Shown in pieces: positions 51,083-60,378 of a stretch of DNA of 64,000 nucleotides. The notes beneath the pieces were generated by a model. That model worked only from the letters and a program-made list of their open reading frames with translations, was not told the DNA's origin and made no database searches. A program made the position numbers and the translations under genes. Source of the DNA: Paludibacter sp. (lineage in GTDB: Bacteria; Bacteroidota; Bacteroidia; Bacteroidales; Paludibacteraceae); assembly GCA_028690665.1 (NCBI GenBank), contig JAQVAV010000005.1, positions 224,915 to 288,914 of the forward strand. Direction: 5' to 3'. The stretch's first letter is position 1, and every line of letters starts with the position of its first letter.

Positions 51083-54016
51083 GTGAATAATATCACTCAT
51101 TTAAATATTTTGTCCCGCTTTCCCGGGACCGTTATTATATTTTTTCTCACTTTATTCGGATTTGTTTCAAACAATCTGTTTTCCCAGGAAATAGAAATGA
51201 ATTTTCTGAAGGACAGCTCGGAGATAAAATCGAATGAAATGGATTTTAACGCCTTGAAAATAAAGAATAATTCAAAAAAAAGCCTTAAAGGCAATCTGTC
51301 ATTTACAACACCTTCAACATGGAAAATAATTACTACCGGAGTTACTGAAATAAACTTAATGCCCGGGGATTCAACAGTAATTCCTGTCAGGATATCTCCG
51401 GCAATAGATGCTATTGGAGGTATTTCTTATCTTATTTCTTCTGCATTGCACAGCCGAAGCCAATATTACTCTGCCGAAACATACGTTTCAATCCCGGCTG
51501 TTTCAGCGTGGGACTTTCGCATTGAAAATTCCGGTTTATTCATTACTGAGAACAACCCGTTTTGTCAAATAAAGGTGAGACTATCGAACCATGGAAATAC
51601 CAACGAAGTTATCAGACTGAAGTATGATCTTGGTAAATTGCTTGCTCTCAGAAGAAATGAATCCGGAACAGAATCTCTTGAATTTATAAGTTTAGGGGCC
51701 TATAAAGATACAGTCATATCCCGTACAGTTACGTTCAACAAGTCAATAAGCGGCTCAGAAAAACGACAATATGCTGATAGCTGGAAAGAATCATCCGTCA
51801 GAATTCAAACCTCGACCAATCAAAAAACACAGAGCGCGGAAATTCTGATTAATAAGTTAAACAGTAATTATGAAAATCAGCGTGCCGAAAGTAATACGCC
51901 ATTGAATTTCGACTATAACATATACAATATCATGTCGAACCAGTCCCCCAGAAGCAATTTAAATCTTTTTGGGAGCCTGCTTTTCGAAAACAACCGGGAG
52001 TTACAGTATATGGCTGGAATTCAGAATATCTATTTCAATACAACTCAAAATTTTGATTTCAACAGACAGCTTTTATATACTTTTAAATATATTGATTCCA
52101 AGAACAATATACAGTTAGGATATAATACCTCTGCCGGGAGTCTTCATTCTATCAACGGACGGGGTATTGTCGGCACTTACCGTATGAATAAGTTGAATTC
52201 ATTCAGATACGGTATTGTACAAAATCCGTATACCGGAAACATGGGAGCTGTCGCCGGTTATACACACCAGTTCCGGCAATTTTCGATCAACTCTGAAATA
52301 ACTGAAGATTTAAATCTCCAGAGTGGTTATTCCGGGACATCTTTCATGGCCGGAGGAGGTTTCTCCTTATTTAAAAAGCATCATTTTCAGATTTCACTAC
52401 TTGGTTCAAAGGCTAAATATAATCTCGGGAACAGAGATACTTCGTTGGTTGGATTAAGTTACAGACTGAATTACAATGTAAAAGTCGGGAAACTTGAGAT
52501 GCGCCTGAGCGGAGTAAACACAACGCATAATTATATTCTTAATTCGGGTATCCAGCAGTATTACATTGACGGGAAATACCGTCTGAAAGACGATGTCGTG
52601 TTTTCATTATACGGAAATCATTTTCTTTATTCCACAACACGTTATCCATATAATTTTACACATGAAGCAAGTTTCAACAGTAACGACTATCTGAGAATTT
52701 CTGCGATATTCTCAACGCCCAAAATCACTTACCAGATAGGCCCGAATTATGTAGCTTCGATGAGACAGACTCTGAATAGTTCGACAGACATTCTTACTCA
52801 ATACAGAACATATCAGCCAGGGGTCTGGGCTTCAGCAACTTTTCGGATAGATAACTATAAATCAATAACGCCGAATGTAACCCTTAATAATATTTTTATC
52901 AATCATCACACATCAGACGGCACATCTGATGTTACCCTGAATGATGGCATCGGTTATGCTTTAGGTCTTTCCTATTTTGATCAGGATTTTAAATTAAATG
53001 CTTACTACACTTTAGGGTCCACGTCCGATCTATACCGGGATTATCTTATATATGAACAGGCAACGGTAAGCCGAAGCCTGCAAGTAAGACCGGCCTACGA
53101 AAAATATATTTTCAATCGTGAAGCAAAAATAAGCGCTTTTATTAATTATGCATATTATCTTCCAGCGGAGCGACAGACCACAACATTCAATGTTAAATAC
53201 GATCATTATCTAAAACAAGGCTGGGCTATATACGTAAGCGGATTTGCATTTGCCAATTCTCGTAAAGATACAGATGGGAACCAACTATCCTCCATGGATT
53301 TAAATTTTATTGCCGGGGTTTCGAAAAGATTTGATTTGCAACAGCCCAGACAAAAATACTATAATCTGAAAACCGTATTTTTTAATGACATCAACGGAGA
53401 CAGACAAAAATCACCAAACGAACCTCCCGTCTCGAATATTGTTGTGAATGTTGCTAAACAAAAAAATAATAGCAACCCATCAAATAGAGTTGCAGAAATG
53501 AAATTGATCTCAGATGCCAACGGGGCAATTAATATCACCAACATGCCAAAGGATAATTATACACTTTCTTTTGAGCCATTGGTAAATCTTCAGAGTTATT
53601 ACTTTCTGAATGGCTCCGTTCAAAAGTATTCCAATGATAAAAGCAGGGTGTTTTATGTCCCTTTGGTAGAAAGTTATAAAGTAAAAGGAAAAATTATTCT
53701 GATCCGGGATCCCAACAGTTCTGAAGGAAAAATATCTTTAGAAGGAGTCCGTATAACTGCCACCGGTCTTAATGGAGAAACCTATTCTGTACTTACCGAT
53801 AGTTACGGAGCTTATATTCTGGACGTGCCAAATGCCGATAAATACACAGTAAAGGTAATTAATGTATTTGGGGAAAACTTTAATATCGATGCAGATGAAG
53901 TACATGTTCAATTCACAAAAAACAAGACTGTAAACCTCGATTTTACTTTTATCGAAAAAAGACGTGAAATTAATTTTAATGGAGGCAATCAGCTCTTCAA
54001 ATTTAACCAGCAATAG
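51083..54016 (+). CDS. Large outer-membrane barrel protein with N-terminal Ig-like and C-terminal SdrD/CnaB-like domains (usher-like)
   Basis: This 977-residue frame opens with GTG; a TTG nine codons later would give a tighter signal peptide (ending NNLFSQ), so the start is uncertain. Residues about 45-125 form an NEW3/Ig-like domain (FNALKIKNNSKKSLKG, LMPGDSTVIPVRIS). A second beta region (about 140-255) follows. The middle (about 275-755) is a long run of alternating aromatic/polar strands with tyrosine-rich turns, as in a large outer-membrane barrel. The C-terminus has an SdrD-B-like domain with a calcium-type loop (FNDINGDRQKSPNE, about 766-779) and a second CnaB/carboxypeptidase-regulatory-like domain (about 862-955). 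There is no TonB box, plug or T9SS tail. Its place after two homologous secreted subunits suggests an usher or surface-assembly role, which is inference. Confidence 0.7.
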   Translation: MNNITHLNILSRFPGTVIIFFLTLFGFVSNNLFSQEIEMNFLKDSSEIKSNEMDFNALKIKNNSKKSLKGNLSFTTPSTWKIITTGVTEINLMPGDSTVIPVRISPAIDAIGGISYLISSALHSRSQYYSAETYVSIPAVSAWDFRIENSGLFITENNPFCQIKVRLSNHGNTNEVIRLKYDLGKLLALRRNESGTESLEFISLGAYKDTVISRTVTFNKSISGSEKRQYADSWKESSVRIQTSTNQKTQSAEILINKLNSNYENQRAESNTPLNFDYNIYNIMSNQSPRSNLNLFGSLLFENNRELQYMAGIQNIYFNTTQNFDFNRQLLYTFKYIDSKNNIQLGYNTSAGSLHSINGRGIVGTYRMNKLNSFRYGIVQNPYTGNMGAVAGYTHQFRQFSINSEITEDLNLQSGYSGTSFMAGGGFSLFKKHHFQISLLGSKAKYNLGNRDTSLVGLSYRLNYNVKVGKLEMRLSGVNTTHNYILNSGIQQYYIDGKYRLKDDVVFSLYGNHFLYSTTRYPYNFTHEASFNSNDYLRISAIFSTPKITYQIGPNYVASMRQTLNSSTDILTQYRTYQPGVWASATFRIDNYKSITPNVTLNNIFINHHTSDGTSDVTLNDGIGYALGLSYFDQDFKLNAYYTLGSTSDLYRDYLIYEQATVSRSLQVRPAYEKYIFNREAKISAFINYAYYLPAERQTTTFNVKYDHYLKQGWAIYVSGFAFANSRKDTDGNQLSSMDLNFIAGVSKRFDLQQPRQKYYNLKTVFFNDINGDRQKSPNEPPVSNIVVNVAKQKNNSNPSNRVAEMKLISDANGAINITNMPKDNYTLSFEPLVNLQSYYFLNGSVQKYSNDKSRVFYVPLVESYKVKGKIILIRDPNSSEGKISLEGVRITATGLNGETYSVLTDSYGAYILDVPNADKYTVKVINVFGENFNIDADEVHVQFTKNKTVNLDFTFIEKRREINFNGGNQLFKFNQQ

Positions 54017-54098
54017 ATTATTTATACTTCTAAATTTGTTTTTTAGTTATAAAACGAAAAGTTATATTTAGCAGTTTCGGCATTAGTGTTATTATGTT

Positions 54099-54106
54099 TA
54101 TTTTTG
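54099..54106 (+). promoter_or_regulatory. -7 promoter box of the endonuclease I gene
   Basis: TATTTTTG matches TAnnTTTG, 23 bp before the ATG, with a TTTC near the -33 position. The endonuclease therefore has its own promoter and need not belong to the usher-like locus. Confidence 0.5.
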
Positions 54107-54129
54107 TACACTTGTTACAAATCTGAAAT

Positions 54130-54825
54130 ATGCTTTTCAAATTTAAAAAATATATATCCGTCGTATTGCTCGTTATTTCTTCGGTTTCGTATGCAGAAAT
54201 TCCAGAGGACTACTACAATACAGCTGTCGGTAAATCCGGAGCAGAGCTAAAAACAGCCTTATTCAATATTATTCATCCACACACAATGCTTGAATATTAT
54301 TCTTCAAGCACGTCTTTTCGTACAACCGACTGGCATCCTGCAACCTCTGAAATGCCTAACGGATATTTTTGGGATATGTATTCTAACTTCAAACGTACAA
54401 GCTGGAGCGATATGAATAGAGAGCATTGTTTACCTAAAAGCTGGTTTGGAATATCATCCGATGAAGTTAATTCTGCTCCTATCGCTACAGATCTTCATAA
54501 CTTATATCCTTCAGATGCAACGGCAAACTCCCGTAAAAATAATTATCCTTTAGGAATAGTTTTAGATGACCCGGAATCAAATGGCGTAATAAAAGTTGGT
54601 TCAAATACTTATCCCGGATACACCGGAACTGTTTTTGAACCGGCAGATGAGTACAAAGGAGATTTTGCCCGTGACTACATGTATATGGTAACCTGTTACG
54701 AAGATTATGCAAACACATGGCAAAGCCTTGGTACTTCAAGTATGCTTATCAAAGGAAGCACTTATCCTGTTTTCAAGCAGTATTCCATTAATCTTTTAAT
54801 GGAATGGAGCCGAAACGTCCGGTAA
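54130..54825 (+). CDS. Secreted endonuclease I (EndA/NucM family), N-terminal part before a frameshift
   Basis: This 231-residue frame has a signal peptide (about 1-22, ending SYAE) and the endonuclease I core. The metal-site region is NREHCLPKSWFG (about 97-108), followed by DLHNLYPSDATANSRKNNYPLG. Family members are secreted or periplasmic nucleases that cut DNA and sometimes RNA non-specifically. The frame ends early at LLMEWSRNVR. The natural continuation, PVSKKEINRNEAVYELQGN, is present one frame over (next entry). Restoring one A in the AAA run at 54813-54815 would join the two into a protein of about 355 residues. The catalytic histidine region is intact, so a truncated but partly active enzyme is possible. 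Confidence 0.85.
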   Translation: MLFKFKKYISVVLLVISSVSYAEIPEDYYNTAVGKSGAELKTALFNIIHPHTMLEYYSSSTSFRTTDWHPATSEMPNGYFWDMYSNFKRTSWSDMNREHCLPKSWFGISSDEVNSAPIATDLHNLYPSDATANSRKNNYPLGIVLDDPESNGVIKVGSNTYPGYTGTVFEPADEYKGDFARDYMYMVTCYEDYANTWQSLGTSSMLIKGSTYPVFKQYSINLLMEWSRNVR

Positions 54826-55199
54826 GTAAAAAGGAAATTAACCGAAATGAAGCTGTCTATGAGTTACAGGGGAACCGGAATCCGTTCATCGATTATCCCG
54901 TTTTGTCAGAATACGTTTGGGGAGAATACACCGACGAAACATGGTCAGGAGATAATGCTACTCCCGAAGAAGAGCCGGATTTTTATGTACATTATGACTT
55001 CTCTTCAAAAATTCTTTTCGCAAAAATTCTTTATCCGGAATCGTCCGTTTATAAGATTTACAATCTTTCAGGAATTATTATTTCGGAAGGAAGCTTCAGC
55101 AGCGATGCAACTATAAATCTTTCCGATTTATCCAAAGGCATGTACATTATTGTCATTTACTCAAATAAACACCGGAAAACCGCAAAAATTCTTATTTAG
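54804..55199 (+). pseudogene. Endonuclease I, C-terminal part in the shifted frame with T9SS-like sorting tail
   Basis: This frame carries the end of the nuclease domain (VSKKEINRNEAVYELQGN, then NPFIDYPVLSEYVWG, the usual family C-terminus). A beta-rich tail follows (about residues 58-131; YKIYNLSGIIISEG, LSDLSKGMYIIVIY) that resembles a T9SS sorting domain. It overlaps the end of the first frame by 22 bases and has no promoter or signal peptide of its own, so it is not an independent gene. It could be a real one-base deletion, a phase-variable A run, or a sequencing error. Confidence 0.8.
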
Positions 55200-55335
55200 T
55201 CGTGTCTCTTAAATCTTTAGCGTAACTAATTAAAGCAAGGTCACTGAAAATTTGCTATAAAATTAAATTTGTGATACACAAAAAACTAACTCATTTGTAT
55301 TTTCAGAGCCTCTGTCCATTGCAAGAGACTATAGA

Positions 55336-56673
55336 CTACTTACCTACTGCATGAATTATTTCATTGTAAAGCGATTTAGTTTCGCTGACTAATTCCGTTT
55401 CGTTGTGTTTCAACACTTTGAATCTTATTTTTTGTTGCCATTTTCTGAAAGATTTGTACCATATAAACGAAATTCTTCCAAGCAAATATTGCAATGGGAA
55501 AGAGATAAGCAGAAATACCAATCCGGCCTGTATTTTTTTACAAATAAGAAATCCCTGCAAAACATAAAACACCGGAAATGTAAAAAGCCCGATACCAAAG
55601 CGCAATGAACCAAGGCCTCCCGGAAGTTTTATCTTTAAGGCATGAAGGATAAAATCGGGGGCAAAAAATGGAAAAAAGTTTAACAACACTCCCACTCCAA
55701 AGAAAGGTATAGTAAGCACCAACAGGGCTGTTGTTATAATAATGTCGCTTGTTTTATAATTTTCTTTATTGAATATCCACGCTTTTAATCCCAGTTTATT
55801 CAGATTATTTGTCAGTTTCACAATATTATTATTCAGTTGTTCGAGCAACTGAGGCTTCTCCTGCTCAAATGTAGTTAACTGGCTGGCTATTTCACGTCGT
55901 TTTGAGAACACGTTTAATACCATCGTTTTATTTTTTTTCTGAGTCGAAATTAACCGGGTAATTTTTTCGCAACATTCATAATAATCTTTTGTATTGAAAT
56001 GAATTGTCAGATTTTTCAGCTCCGTACTCAGTCTATTTTTCAAGGAGTTGGTTCCTTTTGCCTGGTTCTCGATGTATTCAGCCATATATTCGGCAACTTC
56101 AATGGGTTTACCGATATTGATAATGATGTGGTGTCCAAAACTATCCGCATTACCATAATCGATTCCTATAGGTACAATCTTTACTCCATTTTCTGTTCCG
56201 TATTTTTCCTGAGCTCCAAAAGCAATCCGGAAAATTCCTTTCATCAACGGGCGAACTCTGTGAATAGGCCCCTGATTTCCTTCCGGCATAATACCTACTG
56301 GTTTATTGTTATTTAAAACATTGATACAGTCGTCAAAAACTTCGTAGTTTTTATCCAATTTTTCAATGCCTTCACGCATACGGAAGGCCGGCAAAATTTT
56401 GAAATAGTGAAGAATATTTCTCAGGCGTTTATTCTTAAAATAATCAGAACGGGCTAAATATACAATTTGAGTCTCTTTGGGTAATACTGAAATCACTGCC
56501 AACGGATCCATAAAAGCGTTGGTATGATTAGCCGCATAAATTACCGGGCCTTCCTGTGGAATATTTTCCTGCCCGTAAACCACATATTCTCCGTAGAACC
56601 GTTTAAACATGAACATGATATATCTTTTGATATATGCATACATTCGTTTGTTTTTCAATATATTATTTTTCAT
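55336..56673 (-). CDS. PlsC-type 1-acyl-glycerol-3-phosphate acyltransferase family protein
   Basis: This 445-residue protein has an acyltransferase domain (about 30-215). The catalytic block is NHTNAFMD, which has one more residue than the usual NHxxxxD spacing, a variant seen in Bacteroidota homologues. The substrate-binding block reads MPEGNQG in place of FPEGTR. A helical linker (about 215-310) and two or three C-terminal membrane helices (about 312-410) follow. The protein should transfer an acyl chain to a glycerophosphate-type lipid in the inner membrane; the exact acceptor is unknown. It starts 13 bp after the DUF5686 gene and is the last gene of the envelope-lipid cluster. Confidence 0.85.
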   Translation of the reverse strand: MKNNILKNKRMYAYIKRYIMFMFKRFYGEYVVYGQENIPQEGPVIYAANHTNAFMDPLAVISVLPKETQIVYLARSDYFKNKRLRNILHYFKILPAFRMREGIEKLDKNYEVFDDCINVLNNNKPVGIMPEGNQGPIHRVRPLMKGIFRIAFGAQEKYGTENGVKIVPIGIDYGNADSFGHHIIINIGKPIEVAEYMAEYIENQAKGTNSLKNRLSTELKNLTIHFNTKDYYECCEKITRLISTQKKNKTMVLNVFSKRREIASQLTTFEQEKPQLLEQLNNNIVKLTNNLNKLGLKAWIFNKENYKTSDIIITTALLVLTIPFFGVGVLLNFFPFFAPDFILHALKIKLPGGLGSLRFGIGLFTFPVFYVLQGFLICKKIQAGLVFLLISFPLQYLLGRISFIWYKSFRKWQQKIRFKVLKHNETELVSETKSLYNEIIHAVGK

Positions 56674-56686
56674 AATAGAATGAATT

Positions 56687-58936
56687 TTATAAACTTATTC
56701 TTAAACTGGCCTTAATACCCCATGACGTTGCTCCTTTGTGATCCAGATCCGTTAATCTCCAGACTGATTGAAGCGTGAAAAGGTTTAATATATTATTAAA
56801 TCCGATGCCAATTTCGGTATACGGTAATTTCATGGGCCGAACCGAAGGTGGCATATCCAAAATATTGCTATGCCGATCACTCAGAGTTCCGTAGAAAGTT
56901 TTTAATGTAACTAATTCTTTCAGATTAAGATGTTTAATGATCGGCAGTTTACCCGTTAGCAGACTATTGAAAATAAATTCATTGTGCATTAAAACATACT
57001 TATCGGCAGCATACTCCATGTAATTCAGTAAACTGAACTGGAATCTGTTATAACCATTTGTTTCCCGGCCATAAGGTATTTCAAGCAAAGGATACGGTAC
57101 ATCACCCAATATACAACCTCCTTCGACGATGTAATTCCAGTGCCCGAACCCAAAGTCGAAATTCTGGCGCAATATAGTAGAAATTTTTGCATAATGTCCG
57201 TTTTTATTGAAGAAATTATAATCTCCCCCTTCAAATATCGCATATACAGCAGGATTGTTATTGGGAACGTAAATCCTTTGTAAATGATTATCATAGACAT
57301 GTTCATCAAAAGAAAACCTCGTTGCCAAAGTCACGGAATGCTGCATCATCTTGTCATAAGAAAATCCATTACCTGTAAAAGGCATTTCCGGGCAAGAGTA
57401 AATTGTATGATTTCGGATAAACAATTTACTTTCAATATCATTATTCCATTCGTTTTCAAAGCTGAGCTCAACTTCTTCTCTCCGGTTCAGATAACCCTGA
57501 GAGTGAAAAGCAAAAATCGTCCCTCCAATATCAATATCTCCTGTCGCCAAAGGATTTTCACGAACAATAAAATCATTGTAATTATAATCGACCCGACGGT
57601 AATCATCGGTATAACCAACACTCAATATTCGTCTTTTATTTTCAGAAATTCTGAACTGGGCAAAGCCGGAATACTTAAATTCTCTATTGCTCATTCCATA
57701 GCCCAAATATCCGCCAAGAGAAACATTTTGCCATAAGTTTCCGTTAGTCTGAACCGGTAATGTCAACCGGAGGCCTTCTATATCTGTAATTCTCGCCAAT
57801 TGCTGGATTTTTCCAATATTGAAAATACCAACAGGCACATAACCTGTTAACACCGCACTGGAAACAAGCCGGCCAAACTTCATCAACGGTGCATGATTGA
57901 ATTTATTCAGATAAGAATTTAGTGTATCTGCCTTGAAATTGGTTTGGCTAAAACGACCGGAATCCTCATTTTTATAACCGGAATCCTTCTCTCTTGTAGT
58001 TCTGTTGATTTTTATTTTCGCATGAGGACTAATGGAGTCGGTCGAAAGTTTAAAAAGCATTTCTATCGATAAATTTTCCTCGTCTAAAATCCATGTTTTG
58101 TCCGACGTCGGCCTGTAGACCTGAGAAACAACTATTTTTCGCTGATTATTTCTGAACAGAATCTTATTTTTAACAATAGCCGAAGTTGCTGAATCAATGA
58201 CTAAATTTCCTGTATAAGTCAGATTTTTTGTCTTATTATATATAAAAATGATATTATAAGCTTTGCCTCTTTCGTTTTTTAAGCTGTCTGTAAGATAAAA
58301 CCGAAAATTCTTAAAGCTACTTGCCGAAAGCGGGCCCGGGATTTTCTGTCCACTGACATCGATCCTATTTCGATAAAAATTCATATCCGTTTCAAAGTCA
58401 CCGCACAAACGAAATAAAACTTCTTTCAACTCGGGCATCGAGGCAAAATTTTGTTCGTAAATAGGAATCTTGGTTTTTCCATTACCACAAAATTCATATT
58501 CGTTCATATAGCATGGAACCGTAACTACAGAATCGGCTGCCGACAATGAACCGGCTGACAAGGTTTTGTAAACGAGTTTATTCGTCGAATTTTTCTTAAT
58601 GTCAGATAAAAAAATCAGATTTTGTTGAAGGTATCTGATGCTATCATTACAGCTTATTGCTACGGTCCGTTTTTTTTTCCTAGCACTATTTATAATGTTT
58701 AATGCTGATTGGTCCGATCCGGGTAGTCTATTTTCAGCAAAAACATTTTCTTCAGCGGCTATTTTACTGTAAAAAGTATTCGAGATTTCATCAACTGTGA
58801 ACACTGAAACTAAAGAAACGGTATTCCCGGCAGATATAGTTTTATCGGGGAGGCTGTAATTTTCACCGGATAACAATTCGGGAATGCCCAGAATAGCTAA
58901 CATGACAAATGACAAAGACCGGAATACTGATCTCAT
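56687..58936 (-). CDS. DUF5686-family outer-membrane barrel protein
   Basis: This 749-residue protein has a signal peptide (about 1-24), a periplasmic region (about 25-350) and a C-terminal barrel (about 400-749; LGGYLGYGMSNREFKYSG, NDFIVRENPLATGDIDIGG) ending in a strand IKASLRISL. The sequence pattern matches the DUF5686 group common in Bacteroidota. The carboxypeptidase-regulatory-like domain often found at the N-terminus of that group is not obvious here. Function is unknown; the cluster with lipid-synthesis genes suggests a part in outer-membrane lipid or surface assembly. The gene lies 43 bp after GtrA and 13 bp before the acyltransferase. Confidence 0.8.
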   Translation of the reverse strand: MRSVFRSLSFVMLAILGIPELLSGENYSLPDKTISAGNTVSLVSVFTVDEISNTFYSKIAAEENVFAENRLPGSDQSALNIINSARKKKRTVAISCNDSIRYLQQNLIFLSDIKKNSTNKLVYKTLSAGSLSAADSVVTVPCYMNEYEFCGNGKTKIPIYEQNFASMPELKEVLFRLCGDFETDMNFYRNRIDVSGQKIPGPLSASSFKNFRFYLTDSLKNERGKAYNIIFIYNKTKNLTYTGNLVIDSATSAIVKNKILFRNNQRKIVVSQVYRPTSDKTWILDEENLSIEMLFKLSTDSISPHAKIKINRTTREKDSGYKNEDSGRFSQTNFKADTLNSYLNKFNHAPLMKFGRLVSSAVLTGYVPVGIFNIGKIQQLARITDIEGLRLTLPVQTNGNLWQNVSLGGYLGYGMSNREFKYSGFAQFRISENKRRILSVGYTDDYRRVDYNYNDFIVRENPLATGDIDIGGTIFAFHSQGYLNRREEVELSFENEWNNDIESKLFIRNHTIYSCPEMPFTGNGFSYDKMMQHSVTLATRFSFDEHVYDNHLQRIYVPNNNPAVYAIFEGGDYNFFNKNGHYAKISTILRQNFDFGFGHWNYIVEGGCILGDVPYPLLEIPYGRETNGYNRFQFSLLNYMEYAADKYVLMHNEFIFNSLLTGKLPIIKHLNLKELVTLKTFYGTLSDRHSNILDMPPSVRPMKLPYTEIGIGFNNILNLFTLQSVWRLTDLDHKGATSWGIKASLRISL

Positions 58937-58979
58937 TATTTTTCTTTTAAAGAACGCTCGATAAAATTATTCTTATAAA

Positions 58980-59408
58980 TTAGGCTGCTACTTGTTTTTT
59001 TGCGAACACCCAATATTTCTGCATATTAAAATTAAACAGAAGAGATACAAATAAATCGACAATCAAACGGCTGATTTTATAATCGATGCTTAAATAGGTC
59101 GTAACACAATATGTTCCTCCGGATTTCAGCATAATGCTTCCTGCGACAACCAATATAAATTTGAGTAGTTGTACATTCATTGAGTGTTTGTACGAACGAT
59201 CTTTGGATCTGAAGGTCCAAGTTTTATTCAGGGCAAAATTTACGATTGCCCCCACAACCCCGCTGATACCTATTGAATAGACGTAAAAAATATGAAAAAC
59301 TTCTGTGCAGAATATCATCACAGAATAATCGACTATTCCTCCCAAAAAAGCTGAAATTTGAGCTTTAGCAAATATCTTAATTTTTTTCAATAAACTTTCT
59401 GTTCCCAT
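58980..59408 (-). CDS. GtrA family membrane protein
   Basis: This 142-residue protein has four hydrophobic helices and the GtrA pattern (AQISAFLGGIVDYSVM in helix 1, NFALNKTWTFRSKD after helix 2, NFNMQKYWVF at the end). It is presumed to help move polyprenyl-linked sugars across the inner membrane. It lies 76 bp after the CDP-alcohol phosphatidyltransferase gene, in the same direction. It differs clearly from the other GtrA gene at 24527-25033, which is paired with a flippase-like protein. Confidence 0.85.
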   Translation of the reverse strand: MGTESLLKKIKIFAKAQISAFLGGIVDYSVMIFCTEVFHIFYVYSIGISGVVGAIVNFALNKTWTFRSKDRSYKHSMNVQLLKFILVVAGSIMLKSGGTYCVTTYLSIDYKISRLIVDLFVSLLFNFNMQKYWVFAKKQVAA

Positions 59409-59484
59409 CGGACTGAATTTTCTCCCTCAGTTGTGTGCAAAAACAGGAGAGCTCTTTGTAATAAAAAACGGTGTTATTTTTGTT

Positions 59485-60189
59485 TTATTGGTTGTTCTGA
59501 GTATTTTGCTGCTCCTGCAACTCTTTTTTTATTTCAATATCTTTTTCATTGGCCAACGACAGCACTTTTTTGGTATCAAAAATATTCGCGATAAATAAGA
59601 TAGCAGTAATCAGCGATGAACTATAGAGTATTGAACCCGGAAAAACAACTTCAAGAATTAATACCGTCGAAATAATAATTCTTACTTCTGTCGGGCCCAG
59701 AGCGCCTGAATCGATAGAGTATTTGCCGGTAATTTTGTAGCGCAGAAGAGCCGTAACCATTTCCCAACCATAAAGAACTACAAACCCGAATCCAATAAAT
59801 TTCCACCAACCCTCTGCATAAGTCATAAATCCAAGTCCCATCAAAATAATTCCGAGCCAGTCGACTGTTATGTCAAGGGAGAATCCATACCATTTTCTTT
59901 CTTTGTGCCGGTAATAAGCAACCCGGCCATCAAGCGAATCGCCAAACCAGCTTACCGCGTATCCCAAAACGCCTAAAAGTAGCAGATTCCTGTTGATATA
60001 TGTTGCCAGAATAAAGCTGGCAAATGTAATAATACTTCCAATGAATCCTATTGTTGTTAACATATTAGAACTCATCCAAGAAGGAATTCGCTGAACAAGA
60101 TAAGCGATAGCATTTTGTTCCCATTTTTTCAAAAGGTTTGTTCTTTCTCTATCTACAGAGATCATTTTAAGAACGTTTTTTTCTTTCAT
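59485..60189 (-). CDS. CDP-alcohol phosphatidyltransferase family protein
   Basis: This 234-residue membrane protein has about six helices. The family signature is WFGDSLDGRVAYYRHKERKW then YGFSLDITVDW, which keeps all four metal-binding aspartates (D-x2-DG...G-x3-D-x3-D). The usual AR after the first pair is AY here. The enzyme condenses CDP-diacylglycerol with an alcohol to form a phospholipid head group; serine, inositol phosphate or glycerol phosphate are all possible and the sequence does not decide. It is first in a run with GtrA, DUF5686 and acyltransferase genes. A candidate TetR operator lies about 100 bp upstream. Confidence 0.85.
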   Translation of the reverse strand: MKEKNVLKMISVDRERTNLLKKWEQNAIAYLVQRIPSWMSSNMLTTIGFIGSIITFASFILATYINRNLLLLGVLGYAVSWFGDSLDGRVAYYRHKERKWYGFSLDITVDWLGIILMGLGFMTYAEGWWKFIGFGFVVLYGWEMVTALLRYKITGKYSIDSGALGPTEVRIIISTVLILEVVFPGSILYSSSLITAILFIANIFDTKKVLSLANEKDIEIKKELQEQQNTQNNQ

Positions 60190-60284
60190 TGAGTATCGTG
60201 ATGTCTTAAATTTGTTGATAAAAATACTTTAAAAATATTTATCTATTATTTTCTTTGTTGATTTTTAACTTGACTTTGTATGTT

Positions 60285-60310
60285 TTGTTAGTATTTGAGA
60301 AAACTAACAA
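60285..60310. promoter_or_regulatory. 26-bp inverted repeat, candidate TetR operator
   Basis: TTGTTAGT (60285-60292) and ACTAACAA (60303-60310) flank a 10-bp spacer. The site lies between the TetR-family gene and the phosphatidyltransferase gene, about 100 bp upstream of the latter. Length and symmetry suit a TetR dimer. Binding is inferred. Confidence 0.5.
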
Positions 60311-60378
60311 CGACAAAAGAAGCGTATTAATGTTTATAATCATTTATTTTACATTTCTCATGATTATTGAATCATTCG

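Noticed and set aside
54804..55199. An independent small gene after the endonuclease
   Set aside because: Its product is the exact continuation of the endonuclease I family in a shifted frame and lacks its own start signals.
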